From positions 1-51,154 of the forward strand of contig NZ_BNJJ01000039.1 in assembly GCF_016587435.1 (NCBI RefSeq): 51,154 nt of DNA, written 5' to 3'. Below the pieces are notes generated by a model. It saw only the letters and a list, made by a program, of their open reading frames with translations. It did no database searches and was not told where the DNA came from. Below, piece after piece: positions 43,601-50,603 of the stretch. A program made the position numbers and the translations under genes. Within the stretch, counting starts at the first letter, position 1; each line of letters begins with the position of its first letter. Source of the stretch: Dictyobacter formicarum. Its GTDB lineage: Bacteria; Chloroflexota; Ktedonobacteria; Ktedonobacterales; Ktedonobacteraceae.

Positions 43601-44060
43601 AAAGAAAAAGTGCAAAACTTTCAGAAATTTTTGTTCTTAATGCGATTATCAGTGCATCAATAAAGTTATCGAAGCGACGAGGATCATCGCTGCCAGGTGT
43701 CGTATCGGAAGATTCATTGAGAAGAAGTATATCAAGTGCCGTCCCAAAATCTGGAAAGCGTTGTCGAATGCTTGTAAGTAAGTTTTGGAGAAATAGAATA
43801 GCATCAGTATCATTGGAATCCAGGAAATACCAACAGCAAGGTATATTGGTATGTTGGGCAAAATCAGCCAGTAAGGTCGTTTTGCCATACCCGGCAGGTG
43901 CACATAGCAATACAAGTTTATAATGTGCGGCGGCACTTTTGTTAGCTTCAAAACGGTCACCAGCAATGATGGATTGAAGCCTGGAAACCAGCGATGCACG
44001 ATGCAAAAGAGTTTGTGGTAACGCGGGAGCAATGAATTTGCTTCCATGCGTAAAACTCAT
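40662..44060 (-). CDS. Large ATPase-TPR-BTAD transcriptional activator
   Basis: This 1132-residue regulator has an N-terminal STAND-type ATPase (P-loop CAPAGYGKTTL near residue 53, WYFLDSNDTDA), a long TPR-like middle (about 400-850), and a C-terminal winged helix plus BTAD (about 900-1120, HAFGEPSVYINEKLVTRWRMARAMELF). The order is reversed from classical SARPs, with the DNA-binding part at the C-terminus. Big ATPases of this type are slow signal-integrating switches. It is divergent from the LuxR gene, whose promoter carries the heptamer array. Its own promoter region is AT-rich with a TTGACA at 44132-44137 (minus). Confidence 0.88.
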   Translation of the reverse strand: MSFTHGSKFIAPALPQTLLHRASLVSRLQSIIAGDRFEANKSAAAHYKLVLLCAPAGYGKTTLLADFAQHTNIPCCWYFLDSNDTDAILFLQNLLTSIRQRFPDFGTALDILLLNESSDTTPGSDDPRRFDNFIDALIIALRTKISESFALFLCNYHNVDENAPITHIINRLLQQLPPNCVLVIESRSTPSIEFATLLAHHQAIGWGSNMLRVTSQEILELANIQGVTPPSEAEAEQLAISFDGWIVGILLGTRLGDAEQLLTNTRTYLLQSLPFMRVEREKLFAYLVDEIFSRQPTVYAFLKEAAILQQMTPELCNALLNITNSAEHLERLVQQGMFVVCSDDGPQPIYTCHPILRELLCDDLRRHHQERFVELHHHAAEIFEAAGEYDEAIAHALAAGESSITVQLIIKAYELMAGKQHTETLLHWIDALPDETIKHHPQLLLIRTNIHLMKGEYTSALALLDTASTLLANMPPSDNSAYLKLRVEIMILRSKALFQTGEYQEAQELCQEVLEITPSDEAILRAEAYARLGICVSLLGQLSAGIEHLQKALHLWGRHTIRNQTADVHSALANAYGLIGNFVLAEHHISRAISYCDQLHDEKGKVNNLTRLATFKQRQGAFAEAENALNEGLAIAHGTPQFEREEGYVLVNLGSLYQDQGRYDQSLKNLENGLELARKVQDNYLINCCLCYLAMTYLLMDDPSTALLLISDTHLPEGGKMGYEQAIHDLTHGTVLSHQDRFEEALVYLTGLESSLKTSGLKRELLWAKLRIAACQLALKKQADAVQNLEEVTTILERQSFYEQLVLTGLKHLPELFRIVRTHPTLSRLRTLLHQEQVKSEVQEKKPQAQSSSADPLTTAATEPATLQVVAHPRLKVHAFGEPSVYINEKLVTRWRMARAMELFFFLLDCGRPMRKEQIITALWSQVDDQINQTFHSTIYYLRKALNEAYLVSQNGVYSLDLAAKGKDQVYYDVALFKEHYARAKKFLSNEKRDDAHASFTAMVKLYQGDYVQSFYSDWCSFQRDELRRIYLEARNHLAHIAWQEEAFDESAAHWQHMLAIDNCLEEAHYGLMRYYMRQGKRGLALRQYQRCVETLQEELSALPGQAIQSLHQRLIGTTEPTKKNGRATSPS

Positions 44061-44167
44061 CAGTGCATCTCCTTTCTAATCTAGCATTAAGGATGCTGCT
44101 ACGATCAATATTAATGCACTATATAATAATTTGTCAATGCCTGACAAAGTCAATGAAAAGCAGTAAC

Positions 44168-44212
44168 TGCGAAGTAATTGCGAATAAGGTGCAAAGTGTT
44201 ATGGCCTATGCT
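44168..44212 (+). promoter_or_regulatory. SARP-type promoter of the LuxR regulator
   Basis: Heptamers TGCGAAG (44168), TGCGAAT (44179) and TGCAAAG (44190) at 11-bp steps, then exactly 10 nt and TATGCT (44207-44212), the same -10 as at 6150. The ATG at 44255 is about 40 nt from the expected transcript start. Confidence 0.8.
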
Positions 44213-44254
44213 CTTCTTGGAAAGCGTAACGAACGACGGTCAGGAGATGAGCAA

Positions 44255-44947
44255 ATGATACAGTACGCTGATAAGAGTATATTATACGCGAAATATGAGC
44301 ATTGCGCCATACTAGAGCGACAGAAAGCTGAACTGGTCCAACATATCATCCTGGTGGATGCCCACAGGCTTATACGAGTAGCTTTGCAACGTATAATCGA
44401 TGCCTGTCCTCATCTCCATATTCAAGCCAGCCTCTGTCGCACACAACAGGTATTCACCTTCAGAGACATCGCGGCGGCTCAAGTAATCATGTTAGGCCCT
44501 TCAGTTGCGCTTTCTGATTGTCTCGCCTTCATTAAACAGATACGCGAGTGCCACCTCCAATGTGGAGTCGTCGTGATTCAGCAGGACTTATGTCCGGAGA
44601 CCGTACACATGCTGGTCGAACAAGGTGTTTATGCCTTGCTCGATGAACAGGCTTCTGAACAGGACCTGATCCAGGCGATTACCGCAGCTGCGCATGGAGA
44701 TTGTTTCCTGAGCCAGAGCGCACGCAATATGCTCGCCGTCGCACGCTCGCGCTCAGCTGGCAACCTGACTGAGCGCGAAATACAGGTACTTGCACATTTG
44801 AAACAGGGCGAAACGAACTTTCGTATAGCTAATCTGCTTGGACTTAAAGAAAAGACCATCGAGAAATATCTGACCACAATCTACGATAAGCTCAACGTTC
44901 GATCGCGAACCGAGGCCATCCTTTGCTTGCAAAAACTGCATTTCTAA
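44255..44947 (+). CDS. LuxR/NarL-type regulator with a degenerate receiver
   Basis: The start is the ATG at 44255, with GGAGATG 5 nt upstream and downstream of the SARP-type promoter; an upstream in-frame ATG at 44063 precedes that promoter. The product has 230 residues. The receiver keeps LVDAH but the phospho-acceptor position reads VIMLGPSV, so no Asp is present. A LuxR helix-turn-helix follows (LTEREIQVLAHLKQGETN, then KTIEKYLTTIYDKL). It probably acts without phosphorylation. Its expression seems tied to the BTAD regulators. Confidence 0.85.
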   Translation: MIQYADKSILYAKYEHCAILERQKAELVQHIILVDAHRLIRVALQRIIDACPHLHIQASLCRTQQVFTFRDIAAAQVIMLGPSVALSDCLAFIKQIRECHLQCGVVVIQQDLCPETVHMLVEQGVYALLDEQASEQDLIQAITAAAHGDCFLSQSARNMLAVARSRSAGNLTEREIQVLAHLKQGETNFRIANLLGLKEKTIEKYLTTIYDKLNVRSRTEAILCLQKLHF

Positions 44948-44967
44948 ATTTATGGACAGCAGCCAGT

Positions 44968-45020
44968 CCAGTAACGAGTCAGGCACCAACTTTACTAGTT
45001 GGTGCCTGACTCGTTACTGG
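44968..45020 (+). terminator. Strong hairpin after the LuxR gene
   Basis: A perfect 24-bp stem (44968-44991 with 44997-45020) has a 5-nt loop. No T-tract follows, so it may terminate by a rho-independent-like stall or act as an mRNA stabiliser. Confidence 0.65.
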
Positions 45021-45077
45021 CGTATGATCGTCGTGATTCCTTAGAGAGAAGAGAGAGCATATCTGAAAGCCAGAAGG

Positions 45078-45392
45078 TTCGCGCCTGCGGCCCCTGACGC
45101 TACGCGCCTACGGCGCTCAAAAGGTTTTTTATTCGTTGGTGCAACCTGTGCGCTTTGCGCTCATGCTGCACCAACGAATAAAAAGGGCTCAGGCACGCAT
45201 GCGCCCGCCCGTACGGGGGCGCTTTACTTCCCATCGTGATAGGCTTCAGACACATCCTTATGTGTTGGTGCAACCTGTGCGAAAAGAGCACAGGTTGCAC
45301 CAACACATAAAACAGGCTCGGGCGCTCATGCACCTGGCTGTGCTGTACGGGGGGTGCCTGGCTTCCCATTGGGATGGGCTTCAGACACTTTA
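45078..45392 (+). repeat. Dispersed palindromic element, copies 3 and 4 (family A)
   Basis: Left flank 45078-45120 matches 37047-37090. A palindrome (45126-45143 with 45167-45184) is followed by a right flank 45186-45255 (CCCGCCCGTACGGGGGCGC). Then a second palindrome (45258-45280 with 45288-45310, 23-bp stem) and a second right flank 45313-45392 follow. The second stem (GTGTTGGTGCAACCTGTGC) is almost the same as that at 37098 (GTGTTAGTGCAATCTGTGC), so arm sequence as well as flank is shared. No gene lies in this stretch. Confidence 0.8.
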
Positions 45393-45772
45393 TTCATTTG
45401 TAACAGGCATGTGATTAGCATGGGTAGTCTATGCAATAGTCAGAGTCAGTGCCGCCTCTGATCACTATAGGGGGGATAAAGGGGTCTTCCCATTCCCCCT
45501 GTAAAAACTGTCGCTTCTGATGGAGTCTTCTTCGTGTGTGCGCTGGCAGCTCCTTATCACTTACTTCACAGAGAATATAGCCCCTCTTACCAGAGTAGTA
45601 ACGCGGATGAAAGAGATGAGCATTATACTTTGTGGCGATGGTTGTGATACGGTGAGCGCCGTCCTGGTATCTGTTGGTGGTTTGCCGTTCATTTGGATGA
45701 GCTCACCGCCAGTGGGCGGTGTTTCCAAATGCTTTTTACAGCATGCTAATTTACGAACAAGGAGTTTTGGGC
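45393..45772 (+). other. Gene-free leader of the small protein gene
   Basis: Only open frames without plausible start signals occur here. A TATACT box lies near 45626 and a short GC-rich palindrome (CACCGCC/GGCGGTG) near 45705-45722; both could belong to the promoter or leader of the gene at 45773. No heptamer array is seen. Confidence 0.4.
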
Positions 45773-46009
45773 ATGGAAAATATCACTGTAAATACCGTGA
45801 CATTTCATTGGATGTATGATGAACTGGTCGTGCAGGCTGATGAGAAACAGCACATACTCAGTGCCTCTGACACGTATCAACTCCTCAATTACCTATACAA
45901 CAAACGAGACAATATCTATGGGGCACATACTGGCGTCACTGTAATTACACCGCTAGACGAGCAGCAGGTGTACCTGTATGAGGTGGAGTCTGAGTATGGA
46001 TACGAATAA
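45773..46009 (+). CDS. Small hypothetical protein
   Basis: The ATG at 45773 follows AAGGAG by 8 nt; the frame could also be read from 45719 but without a site. The 78-residue product (MENITVNTVTFHWMYDELVV) is acidic and has no Cys or signal sequence. It ends in EVESEYGYE. I do not recognise it. It converges with the BTAD regulator operon. Confidence 0.6.
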   Translation: MENITVNTVTFHWMYDELVVQADEKQHILSASDTYQLLNYLYNKRDNIYGAHTGVTVITPLDEQQVYLYEVESEYGYE

Positions 46010-46082
46010 GGTATTCAACGTTCTTTTTAGGGAGTAACACTGGTCGCGTGTAAGTATATGGGGGCGATGCGCATGCCCGGTG

Positions 46083-46922
46083 TTACTCCAGCTCAGCCAT
46101 CTGTTTGCGCAGCGAAAAAATCTCTTCGCCAGGCTCTATTCCCAGGTCCCTTTTGAGAAATGCCTGAAAATAGTCTAACTTACGAATGGCACCGGCGGTA
46201 TTGCCCTGGCGAAAATAAGAGTGTGCAATGGCCTTGACCGCAGACTCACAATAGGGATCAACCAGAAGTGCATGATGAGCATAGGTGAGAACCTCGTCAA
46301 CCATGCCTACCTGTGAGTAGAGGTGAATCAGGTTTTTGAGCACCTCGATATAGATGCGATCATAGTGTCGGCGGTGTGACGAAAATGTATCATCATAGGC
46401 ATCTTCGTGAAGAAATCCCAGGTTACAATATGTTACAACGTGGCGATAGGAAGAGATGGCTGTCGAATATTCGCCTCGTTGTTCTGCTTCTTTAGCTGTT
46501 GTATAGTGCTGGTGCACATCGAAGATATCGGCCCACCAGCTCTCATCCAGCTCGAACCAGTAGAGATTATCTTTATTGCGGCGAATGTACTTTGACTCAT
46601 GGCGGGCTGGCAAATCAGGCTCCAGCAAATGCCGTAGATAATGGATGGCGACGTGTAAGTTGCGCTCCGCCGACTTCTTAGCTACATTGGGCCAGAAGCA
46701 CTCAACCAGCTGATCTGTCGAAAACATCCTACCTGGATTGAGTAAAAACCATTTCAGCAATGCTTTGGCCTTATTTCTGCGCCAGACAGGTTCTCCAACC
46801 GGTTGATTAGCTCGTTTGACCTGGAAAGGTCCGAAAAAATGCACATGATAGAGAGGCACCGCCTCCGAGAGATGCACTCCTGGCAAAGGCGTCATCTCTG
46901 GTCCAATTCTCTGATGCGTCAT
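46083..46922 (-). CDS. BTAD/SARP-like transcriptional activator (paralogue 2)
   Basis: This 279-residue protein has the same order as the regulator at 14173: winged helix (FFGPFQVKRANQPV, WRRNKAKALLKWFLLNPGRM, CFWPNVAKKSAERN) then TPR-like BTAD (LLVDPYCESAVKAIAHSYFRQG). AAGGAG in the 3' end of the preceding small gene serves its ATG, 3 nt after that gene's stop, so the two are tightly coupled. A SARP-type promoter upstream of the operon at 47515-47559 suggests it controls itself, or that the paralogue controls it. Confidence 0.88.
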   Translation of the reverse strand: MTHQRIGPEMTPLPGVHLSEAVPLYHVHFFGPFQVKRANQPVGEPVWRRNKAKALLKWFLLNPGRMFSTDQLVECFWPNVAKKSAERNLHVAIHYLRHLLEPDLPARHESKYIRRNKDNLYWFELDESWWADIFDVHQHYTTAKEAEQRGEYSTAISSYRHVVTYCNLGFLHEDAYDDTFSSHRRHYDRIYIEVLKNLIHLYSQVGMVDEVLTYAHHALLVDPYCESAVKAIAHSYFRQGNTAGAIRKLDYFQAFLKRDLGIEPGEEIFSLRKQMAELE

Positions 46923-46925
46923 TGG

Positions 46926-47132
46926 TTACTCCTTTCCAAAGGAGGTGAGTACCTGCTGACTGAAATCAGCGAGGTCTTGAGCAACAATACGGCTCAGCTT
47001 CTCTTCTTCGTCCTTAGTCAGCGCAAAATGCTGTTGTTTAATCGCCCTCACAGGATCCTTTAGCAACTTCTGACAGAAGTCTTCATCTGTTGCCGCACGC
47101 CCTAGAATGACATTGATCGCTTTCCAACTCAT
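46926..47132 (-). CDS. Os1348/NHLP-clan-like small protein
   Basis: This 68-residue protein starts MSWKAINVILGRAATDEDFC and continues LLKDPVRAIKQQHFALTKDEEEKLSRI. This is the pattern of the Os1348-type NHLP-clan small proteins, which resemble RiPP leader peptides derived from nitrile hydratase. No Gly-Gly motif or obvious core peptide follows; the C-terminus is QDLADFSQQVLTSFGKE. It lies between a 50-residue membrane peptide and a BTAD regulator on one strand. A role as leader, scaffold or regulator ligand is a guess. Confidence 0.65.
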   Translation of the reverse strand: MSWKAINVILGRAATDEDFCQKLLKDPVRAIKQQHFALTKDEEEKLSRIVAQDLADFSQQVLTSFGKE

Positions 47133-47251
47133 GTCTTCTACCCATTCTATCCTTGTGGTTCTGATGTTTTTCCTGTTTGCTGTCCTGTAAGGCTTTCTTA
47201 TCCGACCTACGTTATTTACTGTAAGAAAAGCAGACTAGCGGCAACATTAGC

Positions 47252-47404
47252 CTACGGCCATGGGCCATAAAAAGGAACCCGGCTGAACTGGTGAAGTATA
47301 GAAAAGCTAGATGCATGGAATGTTGCAACGCTAATAACAACTAATAAGGTAAGACATACGAGTACTGCTATATAGATGCTGAACAAATGCTGTTGAGTTT
47401 TCAT
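47252..47404 (-). CDS. 50-residue membrane or secreted peptide
   Basis: The frame starts at the ATG at 47404, which has AAGGAG about 9 nt upstream. It codes for 50 residues: a short polar N-terminus (MKTQQHLFS), a long hydrophobic stretch (IYIAVLVCLTLLVVISVA) and a polar tail ending FYGPWP. The hydrophobic run fits one transmembrane helix or a signal peptide with a possible cut near TFHAS. It lies downstream of a SARP-type promoter and before the NHLP-clan small gene. No homologue is recognised. Confidence 0.6.
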   Translation of the reverse strand: MKTQQHLFSIYIAVLVCLTLLVVISVATFHASSFSILHQFSRVPFYGPWP

Positions 47405-47514
47405 ATTCGCGTCTCCTTATCGATTCTGGGTAAGTAGCGTGCCTATCAAGCGACCTGCTTACTTACGCTTCTACTTTTCTCGGCCTGACTCATTTCTTCG
47501 TACCGACTGATGTT

Positions 47515-47559
47515 AGAATACCCAGCAATTCTTCACAGAGCATTCGCGTCTTATTCGCA
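47515..47559 (-). promoter_or_regulatory. SARP-type promoter of the small-peptide/BTAD operon
   Basis: On the minus strand: TGCGAAT (47559-47553), CGCGAAT (47548-47542) and TGTGAAG (47537-47531) at 11-bp steps, then 10 nt and TATTCT (47520-47515). A further pair TGCGAAT/CGCGAAC lies 30 bp upstream (47589-47572), giving an 18-base direct repeat. The peptide ATG is about 110 nt downstream of the -10. Confidence 0.75.
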
Positions 47560-47595
47560 CTCGCTACTCATGTTCGCGTCTTATTCGCACGCAGC

Positions 47596-47631
47596 GCGAA
47601 GAAGCGCTAGTAATTACTACCGCTTCTTCGC
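47596..47631. terminator. Palindrome after the CPBP protease gene
   Basis: GCGAAGAAGCG (47596-47606) pairs with CGCTTCTTCGC (47621-47631), with an inner self-complementary TAGTAATTACTA and one mismatch. It lies just after the minus-strand CPBP gene (stop at 47647) and before the SARP-type operator, so it may separate the two units. Confidence 0.55.
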
Positions 47632-47646
47632 ATTTTACAGAAAACT

Positions 47647-48456
47647 TTATGCTAGCATTGACGTTTTATCTGGCAACGCAGGTTGTGATGGTTGAGGTTG
47701 AGTGCGAAGCAGGAACAGGCCATAAATGGCCAGCAGGAGGCTGGGAACAATGAGCCCGATCACTGTAGTGAGAGGTGCGAAGGTTGAGGTTTCAGCTGCG
47801 ATGCTCTTCGCACTCAAGAGCGTAAGCAGTGAGGGAAAATCATAGAGGGTATGAAATATGATCAGGGGCCAGATCGTGTTAATGCGTAACCTGCACGCTG
47901 CAAATCCGAAACCCAGGAGAAACCCGCTGATGGTTTGTGCCAGAATAATGGGCCATGGACCCCCACTCAGCAGGTTAAACACGTGCGCAAGACCAAAGAA
48001 GAGGCTTGAGAGGGCGACTCCCTTGAGTGTTCCACATGGTAAGAGCGCTCGCAATAGCACTCCGCGAAAGCGTGCCTCTTCATTGAGACCGACCAGGAGT
48101 GCATAGAAGGCGGTGAATAGTATCGTCCCCGTACTAAAACGGGGTCCGGAAATGAAAGAGAGCAGATAGAAAAGCGCGAGTAAGAAAGGGGCCCACAAGA
48201 GGTGAAGGCTGCGCCAGCGGGCGGGACGGTTAAATCCTGCCTCCTGTAGCCAGCCGAACCACATCAGTACACCAAGAGCCAGTAACGCCTGTACAACGAT
48301 ATCAGCGAGGCCCGAGTAGATGGTTGCCACCCCTATTGCGTGCCCAAACTCGATGATTCCCATGTCCAGACCAATGCTGAGTGAGAAAAATGCGAGCACG
48401 AAGTAAATTGGATGGCGAACAGCGAACACTTTTAGCTGGCAGCTTGTAATCTCCAT
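47647..48456 (-). CDS. CPBP family intramembrane glutamic protease
   Basis: The start is the ATG at 48456 with AAAGG about 5 nt upstream, giving 269 residues and about 7-8 membrane helices. The motifs are present: EEARFR (EExxxR) in NEEARFRGVLLRALLP, FGLAHVF (FxxxH) and FHTLYDF (HxxxD). Family members process prenylated or bacteriocin-like peptides or act in self-immunity. Its neighbour on the same strand is the small-peptide operon, but a hairpin and separate promoter lie between. A link to the peptide is only a possibility. Confidence 0.88.
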   Translation of the reverse strand: MEITSCQLKVFAVRHPIYFVLAFFSLSIGLDMGIIEFGHAIGVATIYSGLADIVVQALLALGVLMWFGWLQEAGFNRPARWRSLHLLWAPFLLALFYLLSFISGPRFSTGTILFTAFYALLVGLNEEARFRGVLLRALLPCGTLKGVALSSLFFGLAHVFNLLSGGPWPIILAQTISGFLLGFGFAACRLRINTIWPLIIFHTLYDFPSLLTLLSAKSIAAETSTFAPLTTVIGLIVPSLLLAIYGLFLLRTQPQPSQPALPDKTSMLA

Positions 48457-48887
48457 AGTTCCTTTCACTTTGACCATTAAATGTTGATAGACATCTGTTA
48501 AGGATTGTAAAGGTATATAGAAGTGTGCTTGCCATCACAAGGGTAACATGAAAAAATATTAATCTTCAAGAGGAAATTATTAAATGAGTGTAAAAAGTAT
48601 CTGCGGATTGATATATTCTGGAGAAAATAGATTTAAATAGGTTCCAGAAGAGTAGATTAGATGTGAAAGATATAGATCGTGTTTATCTACCGCATCGACA
48701 GGGCCGACTATCCCGACTTTTTCTCTACTCTTCTCTGTTAACAGGAATTTAAAGCAATGCCTGTAAAATCAGTACTATATCGATTATAAGTAATATTTTG
48801 ACTATCAATGACTTTACCTGGCATTAGGTGCCCTTTATGGTACTGGATCAGAGGCAACGGCTGGCAGAAGATAGGAGCGCACCTGCG
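48457..48887. other. AT-rich intergenic region
   Basis: This region has no supportable gene. It is clearly more AT-rich than its surroundings, especially 48,540-48,800, and should hold the CPBP promoter (minus strand) and the end of the gene at 48888. A TGTTAAG/TGTAAAG pair near 48496-48512 is 10 bp apart, not 11, and is not counted as an operator. Confidence 0.4.
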
Positions 48888-49085
48888 CTATGCTGTCAGC
48901 CGACCCGTTGTCACCAGCCAGCGCATAAATTCCAGGCGCCGTTGTACCTCTGACGCTTTCTGCTGCTCCTTCTCGATGTGCTCTCCGCGTAGCTTGCTTA
49001 GCCGCTCTATTTGTGCCAACGTAAATCCGACTCTCAATAAACGTTTGTGCGTCTCTGTCTCTTTGATGTCTTCTTTATTCATCAT
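48888..49085 (-). CDS. Small hypothetical protein
   Basis: This 65-residue protein starts MMNKEDIKETETHKRLLRVG with GGAGACG before the ATG at good spacing. It is charged, helical and probably forms a coiled coil in the middle (ERLSKLRGEHIEKEQQKASE). No family is recognised. A TATAAA box upstream on the minus strand (near 49,105) could be its -10. Confidence 0.6.
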   Translation of the reverse strand: MMNKEDIKETETHKRLLRVGFTLAQIERLSKLRGEHIEKEQQKASEVQRRLEFMRWLVTTGRLTA

Positions 49086-49345
49086 ATTCGTCTCCTGCCT
49101 CTCTTTTTATAGCGAGCTATCGTCATGACCTCTACGAAGAAAGCTTTATGCTGGCAAATAAAAACTTTATGAGGTTGGTCACTTGTACCTTGTATGCAAA
49201 GTGTATGTTAAACCATTACGCGAAGCTTAATGGATAGGAAAGTGGCAGGTAAGATTGTGCGCACTATACTTGTTGTAGTGCTAGATCTGTTTTTGGTGGC
49301 GTAAAGAGTGCTTTCGGTTTTGAGTGAATAGGAAGGAAACGCTCC

Positions 49346-50440
49346 GTGATGATAGAAGTGAGTCAACCGCTCAATAGCGATATTAATAGCTATATTGCGC
49401 GCCTGCGAACACGTGCATTTACCTGTCGGACACGCATTGTACTTACCGATGGAGCGGATGCGCGCGCCCTGGTTGCGGCGCGTGTCATTGTTGAGCAATC
49501 TGCCATTCGACCCATACTAATTGGTCAGACCGCACTTCTCCTTCCACAGCTTGAAAAAATGGGGATTGCCCGTGAAGTAGACATATATGATCCCGAGCAG
49601 GATGCCCGGCAGGCGGACCTTGTCACTCTCTTAGGTGCTCGCCTCGAGGCACGAGGAAAAAAAGTACAATCTATCGAAGCTCTCATGGATATGGCGAATG
49701 AACCAGCATATTGTGGTATGTTGCTGGTGCAGGCAGGTATCGCTGATGGCCTGGTCGGGGGAGCCGCCAGCCCAACGGCGACAGTCATTCGTGCTGGCCT
49801 GCAGGTAGTAGGTGTTGATCCACTGTACCCCATCGTTTCTGGTGCGTTCGCTTTACTCCTCAAGGAGCCCCTTCCCGCTGGCCAGGACATCCTCATTTTT
49901 AGTGATACGGCAGTCATTCCGAATCCAACCGCCGAGCAGCTAACCGCCATTGCCATTAACACCGCCAGGACCGCGAAAGCGTTTCTTGAAGAGGAACCAG
50001 CACTCGCACTGCTCTCGTTCTCCACCCACGGCAGCGCCGAGGGTGCGTCAGTTATCAAGGTTCGCCAGGCCTTGCAGCTCATCCGCGAGCAGGCTCCCTA
50101 TCTGAATGTAGATGGCGAGTTGCAGGCCGATGCCGCGCTAATCCCAACTATCGCGCACTACAAAGCGCCATCTAGCAGTGTACAGGGGCGAGCGAATATC
50201 CTTATTTTTCCCAATCTGGATGCGGGCAACATTGCTTATAAGCTGGTTGAGCGCATATGCAGAGCAACAACGTTGGGTGTAATCATCTCTGGCCTGGCGA
50301 AGCCGATCAATGACCTGTCGCGTGGTTGTACCGCCGATGATATTGTGAATATGATGGCAGTAACCGCCCTTCAGGTGGAGCAGCAACAGGAGAACATCAC
50401 GACCAGCGCGCTACCAAATCTATTGGAGACCGTGCGCTAA
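49346..50440 (+). CDS. pta: Phosphate acetyl/butyryltransferase (Pta-like)
   Basis: This 364-residue enzyme is of the phosphotransacetylase family. It shows a strand set of [19 protein letters not shown], the long [20 protein letters not shown] segment, [24 protein letters not shown] and the end [18 protein letters not shown]. It would interconvert acetyl-phosphate and acetyl-CoA. GGAAGGAAA lies about 12 nt before the ATG. No acetate kinase gene is adjacent. A terminator follows. Confidence 0.92.
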   Translation: MMIEVSQPLNSDINSYIARLRTRAFTCRTRIVLTDGADARALVAARVIVEQSAIRPILIGQTALLLPQLEKMGIAREVDIYDPEQDARQADLVTLLGARLEARGKKVQSIEALMDMANEPAYCGMLLVQAGIADGLVGGAASPTATVIRAGLQVVGVDPLYPIVSGAFALLLKEPLPAGQDILIFSDTAVIPNPTAEQLTAIAINTARTAKAFLEEEPALALLSFSTHGSAEGASVIKVRQALQLIREQAPYLNVDGELQADAALIPTIAHYKAPSSSVQGRANILIFPNLDAGNIAYKLVERICRATTLGVIISGLAKPINDLSRGCTADDIVNMMAVTALQVEQQQENITTSALPNLLETVR

Positions 50441-50484
50441 CATAATCTCGCCCCGGCGCGCTGGATCGAGAGCAGATCCTCCAG

Positions 50485-50544
50485 GATGGAGATGGGGACG
50501 AAAGACGGCAGCAAAAGCCTCCAGCTTTCGTCCCTATCTCCATC
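50485..50544 (+). terminator. Terminator of pta
   Basis: Arms 50485-50504 and 50525-50544 pair over 20 bp with one mismatch and a 20-nt loop. TTTTTC follows the 3' arm, so it is an intrinsic terminator. Confidence 0.82.
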
Positions 50545-50603
50545 TTTTTCTGGTACAATTTGATAGGATGAACAGAAGGATCTGAAGTAAGCAAAGGAGT
50601 GCT

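Noticed and set aside
45136..45414. Open frames in both strands over the hairpin elements
   Set aside because: They lie within the palindromic repeats, have biased repeated composition and no ribosome binding site.
45520..45819. 99-codon frame overlapping the small gene at 45773
   Set aside because: No plausible start signal. The 78-codon frame at 45773 has AAGGAG and overlaps it.
48496..48512. TGTTAAG/TGTAAAG pair as further SARP site
   Set aside because: The step is 10 bp rather than 11, there is no third copy and no gene follows on that strand.
48808..49128. 106-codon plus-strand frame
   Set aside because: It is antisense to the small gene at 48888-49085, which has the better start signal.
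49108..49152. AGCGAGC/TACGAAG with TATGCT upstream of pta
   Set aside because: Only one good heptamer and the gap to TATGCT is 7 nt, not 10.
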